Shown: positions 56,971-64,000 of the stretch, in pieces
How the letters are laid out: every line of letters starts with the position of its first letter
Position numbering within the stretch: position 1 is the stretch's first letter
NCBI RefSeq assembly: GCF_004342165.1
Contig: NZ_SMAL01000011.1
Span: forward strand, 1-64,000
Direction: 5' to 3'
DNA length: 64,000 nt
DNA from: Natranaerovirga pectinivora
GTDB taxonomy: Bacteria; Bacillota; Clostridia; Lachnospirales; DSM-24629
Translations under genes and position numbers: made by a program
Notes under the pieces: generated by a model
The model's input: the letters and a program-made list of their open reading frames with translations, nothing else
The model's database searches: none
Told to the model about the DNA's origin: nothing

Positions 56971-57312
56971 CTAGTTATCGAATGTTCCACCTTCTACCTG
57001 TGAAATAGGTATTGTAAAAGCAATACCCACATTGGTTTGTGATAAATCTCCAATAACAGCTTTTATGGTTGCCATAGCCCTTTTAACTTGTTCTTTTTTT
57101 AATACTACAAAAACCGTCTTATTGGATGTTTGGTTATTGTTAATTAGCATCTTTAAGGAGCCAAACATAGGGATATCGTCCATATTATGTAAGAAGCTGG
57201 CCATCCCATAGCTGTCTATAACCGTTGCACCCTTTAAACCAATATTTACAAATTCTTTCATTAGTATCTCCAATTCATCTGGTTTATTTAAGACCAATAC
57301 AAGAAGCTCCAT
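56971..57312 (-). CDS. PII-like regulatory protein
   Basis: A 113-residue soluble protein with the ferredoxin-like pattern of the PII superfamily. It opens MELLVLVLNKPDELEILMKEF, continues IGLKGATVIDSYGMASFL, and ends with a beta-alpha-beta unit (KTVFVVLKKEQVKRAMATIK ... GIAFTIPISQV). The usual uridylylated T-loop tyrosine region of GlnB is shortened, so it is not a classical nitrogen PII. AAGGAGGAAAAAA precedes the ATG. Its stop is about 20 bp from the antiporter start, so it likely senses a small molecule and controls that antiporter; this is inference. Confidence 0.75.
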   Translation of the reverse strand: MELLVLVLNKPDELEILMKEFVNIGLKGATVIDSYGMASFLHNMDDIPMFGSLKMLINNNQTSNKTVFVVLKKEQVKRAMATIKAVIGDLSQTNVGIAFTIPISQVEGGTFDN

Positions 57313-57676
57313 TTTTTTCCTCCTTATAATCCTTGAAATATAGTGGTTTATTTAGCATAACATACATTGATGCTGGGTTTCAAGGTGAGTAATTTTTTAT
57401 GATGCATTTTATTGGAATTACGGTTGCATATTATTAAGGGGACTATTTAGAGACGATTGCATATTGGGGACGGTTCATAAAAACCGGTTATATCTTTCTT
57501 TATTTATATATATTTTCTAAGAACCGTCCCTTCTTTTTTCTAAGAACCGTCCCTCTTTATTCTCTATTCTTTCTTTCGTTTTTTTTATTTTTATAGTAAT
57601 ATATATTTAAGTTGACTTTTTCTATTTTAGGAATAAAATTAAGTAAGCAAATGAATTTTTTAGTCTAAAGGACGGT
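57313..57676. other. divergent intergenic region with REP-like units
   Basis: No gene is seen. It is the divergent region between the PII-like and gamma-glutamyltransferase genes. It contains GGGGACGGTTCATAA at 57466-57480 and two inverted units, GAACCGTCCC at 57531-57540 and 57544-57553, which can fold with the first one into a hairpin of about 90 nt. Confidence 0.8.
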
Positions 57677-57682
57677 GTGTTG

Positions 57683-59305
57683 ATGGTATCAAAGCAAGGT
57701 GATCATAATCATAGTTTTTCTTCTAAAAGCCCTTTAGGCATGGTTTCTACCGCTTCTACTTATGCAACTGAAGCAGGGGTTCAAATGCTTGAAAAAGGCG
57801 GAAATGCTATTGATGCTGCTGTTGCTGCTGCTTTTTGCTTGGGTGTTACTGAGCCACAAGCGTCGGGTTTAGGTGGTCAATCAATGGCTTTAGTTTATTT
57901 TGCAGAAGAAAACCGTGTTTTTGCATTAGATGGGTCTTCTAGAGCACCTTTTAGTATTCAACCTAGTAAAAATCCACAAAAGCCTGTTAATGTAGGTATT
58001 AAATCCACAACTGTTCCTTCTACACCTGCTACTCTTGGATATATGCACGAGAAATATGGCAAACTACCTTTTGAAACGGTTATTGAACCTGCTATCTCGG
58101 CTGCAAAAAATGGCTTTGTTGTATCTTCTTTGTTGTATAAGCTACTTAAAAAGAATGAAAAAACTTTGGCTAAGGATTCTTTAATTGTTAAAAACTTTTT
58201 TACTAATAATAAAGTCCTTAAGAAGGGTAATATAATAAGGCAGCCTGAGCTTGCTGAGTGTATGATGCAAATGTCTCGGGCTGGTTGGATGGATTTTTAT
58301 ATTGGTAAGATAGGTAATGATATTATAAAGGATATGGAGACTAGACAAGGTTTAATTAATGCTGCTGATTTAAGCCAAATCCCTTTTCCTGTAGAACGTG
58401 AGGTTTTATCTGGTAGTTATAGGGGTTATGATATTTTTACATTTCCTCCACCTGGTGCTGGAAGAGTTTTGGTTCAACTTTTAAATATTTTGGAGAATTT
58501 TCCTTCAGAATATCTTAATCCCGAAACGCCTATTGGTGCTATTATATTTGCTTTGGCTTTTCGTTTTGCTTTAACGGATAGACAGAAGATGCCTATTCAT
58601 CCTGATTTTTATTTGCAATCTGTTAATAAATATATGTCTGATAAGGCCTATGCTAAAGATTTGGCCCAAAGAATTTATGAGATTGGCAAGTTCAGTTTAC
58701 AAGAGGATTTTACACCACCTCCTCTTTCTGGGGAGACCACTCATTTATCCGTTGTTGATAAGGAAGGTAATGCCGTTGGGATTACCCAATCCATTGAGTT
58801 GGTTTTTGGTAGTAAAACCATGGCTGATGGGTTAGGGTTTTTTTATAATAATTATTTGAGTGCCTTTGAGTACAAGAATATGACACATCCTTATTATTTA
58901 TTGCCTGGTGGTAAACCTTGGAGTAGTGTTGCCCCTACCCTTATATTTGAAAATGGTAAACCAAGGTACTTGTTAGGTAGTCCTGGTAGCGCAAGAATTT
59001 CTACTGCTTTGACTCAGGTTATTTCTAGGTTAATTGATAACAACGAGGATATGGCAACTGCTATTGCTGCCCCTAGATTCCATTCTTCTCATACAGGCAA
59101 ATTGATTATTGAACAAGATCGGTTTGATAAAGAGGTTATTGACGCTTTAAAGCAAACTGGTTTTGAAATTAATAGAAAAGATTCTTATAGTTTTTATTTA
59201 GGCTGTGTTCAAGGTGTTCAAGTACCCATAAATAACGAAAAAGATTTTTTAGGTGTTGCAGACCTTCGTAGGGACGGTTCTGCTAAAGGGCCTAATGACT
59301 TATAA
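57683..59305 (+). CDS. ggt: gamma-glutamyltransferase family protein
   Basis: An Ntn-hydrolase that self-cleaves and transfers or hydrolyses gamma-glutamyl groups. The 540-residue protein has AAVAAAFCLGVTEPQASGLGG near the start, the cleavage-site Thr in SGETTHLSVVDKEGNAVGIT (about residue 353), and LGSPGSARISTALTQV near the end. No signal peptide is seen, so it is cytoplasmic, unlike classical GGT. The start is ATG at 57683, with TTG 57680 and GTG 57677 as alternatives; AAAGGA lies upstream. It is followed after 20 bp by the ATP-grasp/M20-like fusion, so the two are in one operon. Confidence 0.92.
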   Translation: MVSKQGDHNHSFSSKSPLGMVSTASTYATEAGVQMLEKGGNAIDAAVAAAFCLGVTEPQASGLGGQSMALVYFAEENRVFALDGSSRAPFSIQPSKNPQKPVNVGIKSTTVPSTPATLGYMHEKYGKLPFETVIEPAISAAKNGFVVSSLLYKLLKKNEKTLAKDSLIVKNFFTNNKVLKKGNIIRQPELAECMMQMSRAGWMDFYIGKIGNDIIKDMETRQGLINAADLSQIPFPVEREVLSGSYRGYDIFTFPPPGAGRVLVQLLNILENFPSEYLNPETPIGAIIFALAFRFALTDRQKMPIHPDFYLQSVNKYMSDKAYAKDLAQRIYEIGKFSLQEDFTPPPLSGETTHLSVVDKEGNAVGITQSIELVFGSKTMADGLGFFYNNYLSAFEYKNMTHPYYLLPGGKPWSSVAPTLIFENGKPRYLLGSPGSARISTALTQVISRLIDNNEDMATAIAAPRFHSSHTGKLIIEQDRFDKEVIDALKQTGFEINRKDSYSFYLGCVQGVQVPINNEKDFLGVADLRRDGSAKGPNDL

Positions 59306-59326
59306 AATTTACAAGGAGAAATGTAT

Positions 59327-61474
59327 ATGAAAATTGCTATTGTTTACAATCGTGAAAGCCAAGCCGTTATCAATTTGTTTGGTAAGCTGAATCGAGAAAA
59401 GTACGGTTTACAGACAATTAAAAGAATTAAAGATGCTTTGGTTACTGGGGGACATCAGGTTAAAACATTTGAAGGGGATAAAAATATTATTGAAGAACTT
59501 GAAAAGTTTATGCCTTCTGTTGTTTCTGGGGAAAGACCTGGCTTGGTTTTTAACTTAAGTTATGGGATTCAGGGTAAGGGAAGATACATGCATATGCCAG
59601 GGATTTTGGAAATGTTAGGTATTCCCTATGTTGGTTCAGGTCCAGAGACTCACGCTATTGCTCTTGATAAGATTGTTACTAAGTTAATTCTTATTCAAAA
59701 AGGGATTCCAACGCCTAAGTTTACTGTAATGTACAAACCTGATTCTCCTATTACTGGGGATCTTAGCTATCCTATGATTGTTAAGCCAAAGGATGAGGCT
59801 GTTTCTTTTGGTCTTAAAATTGTTAATGATGAAGAGGAACTAAGAGACGGGGTTAAAACCATTTACGAAACCTTTAATACACCTACTTTAGTTGAAGAGT
59901 ACATTCCAGGCAGAGAGTTTAATGTGGCTTTGTTAGGAAATAATCCTCCTGAAGCTTTACCACCTGTTGAGCTGCTTTTCGGGGACGGTCCTCAAATTTA
60001 TACATATGAGGATAAAAAAAGTACAAGTGGTAGAGAAGTTGAAAAAGTTTGTCCTGCGAATCTTTCACCAGAACAAACTGAAAAAATTCAACAATTGGCT
60101 ATTGATACTTTTAATGCCTTAGGTTGTTATGATAGTGCCAGAGTTGATTTTCGTATGGATGATAATGGGGATCTGTATGTTTTAGAAGTGAATTCAATGG
60201 CTAGTTTAGGGTCTAATGGTTCTTTTGTTTTTGCAGCTGAGAGAATTGGTCTTGATTATACAGCTTTAATGAATCGATTGGTGGAGGTTGCTTCTGAACG
60301 TTATTTTGGTCCTTTTGTTATCGATGAACTGAATGATGATAATGCTTCTAAACAATCTGTAAATTTCTTTAATCATATTACTAAAAATCGTGACAAAATT
60401 GAAAATGAGTTAAAAACTTGGACCAATCTTCCTTGTTGGACAGAGGATCAAGTTGGATTAAAAACTGTCAGTAGAAAAATTGAAGAACGTATGAAAAAAC
60501 TTGGTTTAAAAGAAGTTACTGAATTTACCAATGGTCAATCTGTTTGGACTTGGGAAACTAAAGGTGGTTTAAAGGACGGTACGCTTTTGGTTTTACCTAT
60601 TGATATTCCTGGGGATAGATCTGGTTTTCCTGTGCCATTTAACATTGATCAAGAGTGGATTTATGGGGAAGGTATTGCTTCTAGCCGTGGTGGCCTTGTG
60701 ACTTTGTTAAGTGCTTTAAATGGGTTAAAAGATATTAAATCCCTTTCTGATAAAAAAATTGGTGTTCTGATTTATGCAGATGAAGGCAGAGGTATGCGTT
60801 ATAGTTATGATACTTTACGTAAAGTTGCTAATGATGTAAAAGAAGTGATTGTTCTTCAACCAGGGTTTGAAGGTGGTAAGATTGTTGATCAAAGACGTGG
60901 TTCTAAAAAATTCAGTGTGATTGTGGAAGGTGATCCTTTAAGAGTTGGTAACCATAGCAATAAAGTTGATGTTATGAGCTATTTCTTAGAGAAAGCTGAA
61001 AAACTAAAAGAATTGAATGTAATGGATTCTAAATTAACAGTTGTTGTCCAAGACATTCATTCTGAAAGATATAGTGTGTTATTGCCTCACCGTGTTCGCG
61101 CTTCTATTTATGTAACATTCCTTGACGAGAAGAAAGTTAAGGAAGCCGAAGCAAAAATCAGAGAGTTATTCAAGTCAACAACACGAGGCATTCAGTGTTA
61201 TGTAGAAAAACTAACTGAACGTCCTCCATTTAATCGAATCAAGAATAATTCTTTGATTACTGAGTTAAGCCGTATTAGTGAAGAGTTGAATATTCCTTTT
61301 GGGGTAGAGTCTAGTTTGTTACCATCTGCTGCTGGGGAGATTCATAATAAAATTCCTATTGTTTGTGGCTTTGCACCTGCTAGTAAAGGGTTGTATACGC
61401 CAAATGAGGCCCTTCACCGTGGTGAGCTGATTCAAAAAACTTTGCTTCTTGGGATGTATTTGTTAAGAGGTTAA
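59327..61474 (+). CDS. ATP-grasp ligase fused to an M20 peptidase-like domain
   Basis: A 715-residue two-domain protein. Residues 1-340 are an ATP-grasp domain of the D-Ala-D-Ala ligase type (GIQGKGRYMHMPGILEMLGIPYVGSGP, VEEYIPGREFNVALLG, DFRMDDNGDLYVLEVNSMAS). Residues about 360-715 resemble M20-family peptidases in layout (LVLPIDIPGDR, YGEGIASSRGGLVTLLSAL, LIYADEGRGMRYS, TPNEALHRGELI). Several metal-site residues look replaced: the canonical H in G-H-x-D is P, and the D before the glycines is S. The second domain may therefore be altered in chemistry. The second ATG (59327) has AAGGAG 8 nt upstream. It is cotranscribed with ggt. The substrate is unknown. Confidence 0.82.
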   Translation: MKIAIVYNRESQAVINLFGKLNREKYGLQTIKRIKDALVTGGHQVKTFEGDKNIIEELEKFMPSVVSGERPGLVFNLSYGIQGKGRYMHMPGILEMLGIPYVGSGPETHAIALDKIVTKLILIQKGIPTPKFTVMYKPDSPITGDLSYPMIVKPKDEAVSFGLKIVNDEEELRDGVKTIYETFNTPTLVEEYIPGREFNVALLGNNPPEALPPVELLFGDGPQIYTYEDKKSTSGREVEKVCPANLSPEQTEKIQQLAIDTFNALGCYDSARVDFRMDDNGDLYVLEVNSMASLGSNGSFVFAAERIGLDYTALMNRLVEVASERYFGPFVIDELNDDNASKQSVNFFNHITKNRDKIENELKTWTNLPCWTEDQVGLKTVSRKIEERMKKLGLKEVTEFTNGQSVWTWETKGGLKDGTLLVLPIDIPGDRSGFPVPFNIDQEWIYGEGIASSRGGLVTLLSALNGLKDIKSLSDKKIGVLIYADEGRGMRYSYDTLRKVANDVKEVIVLQPGFEGGKIVDQRRGSKKFSVIVEGDPLRVGNHSNKVDVMSYFLEKAEKLKELNVMDSKLTVVVQDIHSERYSVLLPHRVRASIYVTFLDEKKVKEAEAKIRELFKSTTRGIQCYVEKLTERPPFNRIKNNSLITELSRISEELNIPFGVESSLLPSAAGEIHNKIPIVCGFAPASKGLYTPNEALHRGELIQKTLLLGMYLLRG

Positions 61475-61745
61475 TTTGAAAGTCTAATCTGAGATAGTAG
61501 CAGATAGTAGAGATAGTAGGGACGGTTCATAAATTTAAGTTAACTTAGTGTGATTTAAGGAGGCCGTTATTTTGGGGGACGGTTCATAAAATTGATTATT
61601 ATTTTGTTTGTATTGTAATCTGTTTTTATGAACCGTCCCTCTTTAATTTGTTTTATTTTTTTTGGAACCATTTTTCGGGAACCGTCCCCTACTTTATTTT
61701 TTCGGGAACCGTCCCCTACTTTATTTTTATTTGGAGGTTGTTTGT
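61475..61745. repeat. cluster of REP-like GGGACGGTTC units
   Basis: Units in plus sense at 61519-61530 and 61574-61587, and inverse sense at 61628-61640, 61676-61689 and 61703-61716. The last two are a 27-bp direct duplication (CGGGAACCGTCCCCTACTTT). The units at 61574 and 61628 can pair to form a hairpin. No gene is present in this stretch. Confidence 0.9.
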
Positions 61746-62561
61746 TTGAAATTGCCTATTCTTATTTCTGTGCCTCATGGTGGTTTGTCTGTTCCTGATT
61801 TTTTAATTGATAGATGCTTGTTAAGTCCCGAGGAGATTCTTTTAGATAGTGATACTTGGGCTCGTGAGCTTTATGATTTGAAAGATTTGGTGGAAGCCTA
61901 TGTTGATATGGACATTTCTCGTATTGTAATAGATTTAAATAGAAATACCAATGATCTTCCTCCTAATAATCCTGATGGTATTGTTAAGACCATTGCTGTC
62001 GATGGATCTCCTGTTTGGAAAAATCCAGAAGGATTAAATTCTAGGGAAATTGAATTTTTAATTGATAATTATTATGATCCTTATCATAGGCGCTTAGAAG
62101 AACTCTCTAAGGATGAGAATATTATTCTGGGAGTGGATTGTCATTCTATGCTTGATATTGGTCCAACAGATTCTATGAACCGTCCCCTATTTTGTATTAG
62201 TAATCGTGGGAATGCTCTAGGGGAAATGAATATTAATTTGCAGGGTGAAAAAATCACTGCACCTTCTAGGGTTTTAATGAAGCTAAAGTCATTGATTGAG
62301 GATGCCTTTTCTGATATTAGAGTGACGGATAGGGAGTTTGTAGCTATTAATAGTCCTTTTTATGGGGGTTATATTACTAAGCATCAAGGTTCATTAGGTC
62401 ATATTCCTTGGATTCAGATCGAAGTGAATAAATGTATTTACTTGCCTAATAATCCTTCTATAAAACCAACTGATGATGATTTAGTTGTTTTAAGGGATTT
62501 TAGGAATAGGCTTTATAAAGCACTTTGTGAATTAAGTGATTATATTAGGGACGGTTCATGA
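61746..62561 (+). CDS. N-formylglutamate amidohydrolase-like protein
   Basis: A zinc-dependent amidohydrolase of the N-formylglutamate deformylase family. The 271-residue protein has LISVPHGGLSVPDFL (metal ligand region), DMDISRIVIDLNRNTNDLP, GVDCHSMLDIGP, and YGGYITKHQG. The start is TTG at 61746, with GGAGG 8 nt upstream; the longer open frame before it merely reads through two repeat units (GNRPLLYF twice). The last codons (IRDGS) and a block near residue 145 (MNRPLF) also fall on GGGACGGTTC-type sequence. It follows the ggt and fusion genes, suggesting a shared glutamyl-derivative pathway. Confidence 0.85.
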   Translation: MKLPILISVPHGGLSVPDFLIDRCLLSPEEILLDSDTWARELYDLKDLVEAYVDMDISRIVIDLNRNTNDLPPNNPDGIVKTIAVDGSPVWKNPEGLNSREIEFLIDNYYDPYHRRLEELSKDENIILGVDCHSMLDIGPTDSMNRPLFCISNRGNALGEMNINLQGEKITAPSRVLMKLKSLIEDAFSDIRVTDREFVAINSPFYGGYITKHQGSLGHIPWIQIEVNKCIYLPNNPSIKPTDDDLVVLRDFRNRLYKALCELSDYIRDGS

Positions 62562-62608
62562 TTATTAGGGACGGTTCATGATTTTATTTATTTTTATGAA
62601 CCGTCCCT
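62548..62608. repeat. REP-like units forming a hairpin after the amidohydrolase gene
   Basis: Two direct GGGACGGTTCATG units (62548-62560 and 62568-62580) are followed by the inverse ATGAACCGTCCCT at 62596-62608. The outer copies can form a stem of about 12 bp. The first unit contains the stop codon of the amidohydrolase gene. Confidence 0.9.
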
Positions 62609-62665
62609 AAAGGACTACTAAAGGACAAAAGGATAAAAAGTGACTAATTTTGATGCATTTCATAG

Positions 62666-62715
62666 AAGATGTGTGTTTTTTGGAGTAACTATCAAAAAAC
62701 ATACATCTTTTGTTA
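62666..62715 (+). terminator. intrinsic terminator after the amidohydrolase gene
   Basis: A 17-bp stem with one wobble (62666-62682 with 62693-62709, outer bases AAGATG/CATCTT) is followed by TTGTTAATATT. It closes the ggt-fusion-amidohydrolase unit. Confidence 0.8.
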
Positions 62716-62800
62716 ATATTAATTATTTATAGATAATCATTGTCACATAATGAAACCAAACATATACTGAGAGTACAAAACTTATCTAAAGGTGAAGCCT

Positions 62801-63892
62801 ATGGGACATAAGAATAATAACTCAGTATCAGTACTAATCCCAGCCCACAATGAAGAAGAAATAATAGTAGAAACCTTAAGTAGTATATTTACTCAAACTC
62901 TAAAACCTAAAGAAGTTGTTATTATCTGCGATAACTGTACTGATAACACCGTCCCTTTAATTAAGGCGTTTATAAAAACAACAAAAGAGAAGATTACAAT
63001 TTTTGAAACCAGTAATAATGTTGGCAAAAAAGCAGGAGCTTTAAATCAAGCTTTTAATAAGTTAAATCTTAATAATTTTGTTTTGGTTATGGATGCTGAT
63101 ACATCCCTTGATATTAAAGCATTGGAATCTGGTGTTCATATGCTTAATAAAGAGTCTGATCTTGGAGCTGTTTGTTCTAGAGCAGGTATAATGAATTACA
63201 ACGGAAAATCACTATGGAAAAAACTCATTTGGACTTTACAACATATTGAGTATGGACAGTTTGATTCCCATAGAATTGAAACAAAAGGCAAGATTAAAGT
63301 TGCTCATGGCATGGCTACACTTTTTAGACTTGAGGCATTAAAGTCTATTCCTGATTTTAGAAAAAAAATATTTAATATAGATAGCGATATTTATTTAGAG
63401 GATAATCTGGTTGAGGATTATGAAATAACTCTTTGTTTAAAACATAATTGGAAATTATCCTCTTGTATGGATATGTTGGCTTGGACAGATGTTCCATTAA
63501 GTCTAAAAGAATTATGGGTTCAAAGGCTTAGATGGTTAAGAGGCGGTGTTGATACCCTTAGATCTCATTCTTGGAACCAAGTAACTGTTTTTGAAATATT
63601 AAATCACTGGTTATTTATTTTATTAGTTTTCTTAAGAGGTATGGCTGCTGTGTTCTTCGTTTATTATATGAAAAATTTTGGTTTTCAAGGTTTTGACCCG
63701 TTTGTTGTATCTGTTATCCTTTTTGCTTATTTTGATTCATTTTATAGATTACGGTATGTTCAGAATAAAACACTCTCAGATTACATTATAAAATTACTCA
63801 TTTTACCTGAATTGTTGTACGGTTGGTTTCAAGCTTTAGCACTTCTTTGGAGTTACATTTTAAGCTTTTTTAAGATTAAACAAAGGTGGTGA
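62801..63892 (+). CDS. family 2 glycosyltransferase (membrane, processive type)
   Basis: A 363-residue GT-A enzyme with two C-terminal membrane helices (about 275-300 and 340-360). It has SVLIPAHNEEEIIVETLSS, the D-x-D in VMDADTSLD, an ED-type EDNLVEDYEITL and the QRLRWLRGG (QxxRW-like) motif of cellulose-synthase-type transferases. These make or extend beta-linked surface glycans. The start ATG at 62801 has AAAGGTG 7 nt upstream; a GTG at 62792 is possible. It is followed 5 bp later by another gene running off the window. Confidence 0.88.
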   Translation: MGHKNNNSVSVLIPAHNEEEIIVETLSSIFTQTLKPKEVVIICDNCTDNTVPLIKAFIKTTKEKITIFETSNNVGKKAGALNQAFNKLNLNNFVLVMDADTSLDIKALESGVHMLNKESDLGAVCSRAGIMNYNGKSLWKKLIWTLQHIEYGQFDSHRIETKGKIKVAHGMATLFRLEALKSIPDFRKKIFNIDSDIYLEDNLVEDYEITLCLKHNWKLSSCMDMLAWTDVPLSLKELWVQRLRWLRGGVDTLRSHSWNQVTVFEILNHWLFILLVFLRGMAAVFFVYYMKNFGFQGFDPFVVSVILFAYFDSFYRLRYVQNKTLSDYIIKLLILPELLYGWFQALALLWSYILSFFKIKQRW

Positions 63893-63897
63893 CTTTT

Positions 63898-64000
63898 ATG
63901 TATACTCCCAAATTACCCGTTACAGGGGTAACTTTTATTGCACTTGGTATTTCTCCTTTTTACCGGTTTAGCCTAAGCATACTTTTGATTATAATGTTGC
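63898..64000 (+). CDS. start of a membrane protein, partial at window end
   Basis: ATG at 63898 with AAGGTGG upstream opens a frame to the window end, beginning MYTPKLPVTGVTFIALGISP and continuing YRFSLSILLIIMLL. One hydrophobic helix is visible. The family cannot be told from 34 residues; it is the next gene in the glycosyltransferase unit. Confidence 0.7.
   Translation, partial: MYTPKLPVTGVTFIALGISPFYRFSLSILLIIML

Noticed and set aside
61662-61745. N-terminal extension of the amidohydrolase
   Set aside because: It reads through two repeat units and lacks a ribosome site; the TTG at 61746 has GGAGG at correct spacing.
62175-62187. Repeat unit inside the amidohydrolase gene as an insertion
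   Set aside because: The residues it encodes (RPLFC) fit the family at this place, so the match may be natural sequence and not an insertion.
50408-62608. CRISPR array
   Set aside because: The repeats are short, irregularly spaced, in both orientations and have no unique spacers of constant length.
63898-63945. LPVTG-like string near the start of the last gene
   Set aside because: Sortase motifs lie near the C-terminus before a hydrophobic helix; here it is at the N-terminus.

Overview
This 64 kb window looks like chromosomal DNA of a low-GC, AT-rich, S-layer-bearing Firmicute of the class Clostridia, probably a Lachnospirales-type anaerobe. The signs are three-fold SLH cell-wall anchors on secreted proteins, strong AGGAGG-type ribosome binding sites with frequent GTG/TTG starts, intrinsic terminators, a Wzz/BY-kinase/PHP-phosphatase exopolysaccharide module, and short GGGACGGTTC repeats. 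The exact genus cannot be read from the sequence alone. No rRNA, tRNA or CRISPR array was found.

Layout. 0.3-3.5 kb: exopolysaccharide control operon (Asn/Thr-repeat membrane protein, YwqE phosphatase, YwqC/Wzz co-polymerase, YwqD tyrosine kinase). 3.6-12.7 kb: two SLH-anchored surface proteins, one of 2440 residues. 12.9-19.8 kb: an accessory island. It carries a tightly packed operon of a patatin-like phospholipase, a dynamin-like GTPase with a zinc ribbon, two paralogous helical proteins and a coiled-coil protein. Around it lie decayed pieces: two direct-repeat copies of an ATP-binding (RecG-C/AlbA-type) gene fragment, a Fic fragment and a duplicated tail of pgi. 19.8-25.4 kb: pgi, a ParB-like protein, a frameshifted NERD protein, VanZ, a sugar nucleotidyltransferase and a galactokinase-like kinase. 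25.7-31.4 kb: a 1893-residue subtilase with repeated C-terminal modules.

31.8-46.8 kb: a surface polysaccharide cluster read entirely on the minus strand. PglF/E/D/C-like enzymes and a PglA-like glycosyltransferase predict a diacetylated bacillosamine-type sugar at the reducing end. Further glycosyltransferases, two hexapeptide acyltransferases, Wzy and Wzx follow, and MurA- and MurB-like enzymes sit in the same run. A near-perfect sigma-A promoter lies about 500 nt before pglF, with a terminator hairpin in the leader. A decayed NAD-dependent epimerase gene lies near the cluster's end.

47.0-52.3 kb: response regulator, sensor kinase and FtsX-type ABC transporter in one operon. 52.5-53.8 kb: polysaccharide deacetylase. 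53.9-57.3 kb: two CPA2-type antiporter paralogues, a small membrane protein and a PII-like protein. 57.7-62.6 kb: gamma-glutamyltransferase, an unusual ATP-grasp/M20-like fusion and an N-formylglutamate amidohydrolase. 62.8-64.0 kb: a family 2 glycosyltransferase and the start of a membrane protein. The segment from 50.4 kb onward is peppered with REP-like GGGACGGTTC/GAACCGTCCC units, which were not seen to the left of it.

The strongest candidate for an undescribed system is the patatin-dynamin operon. Everything said about its function is inference from domain families and context.
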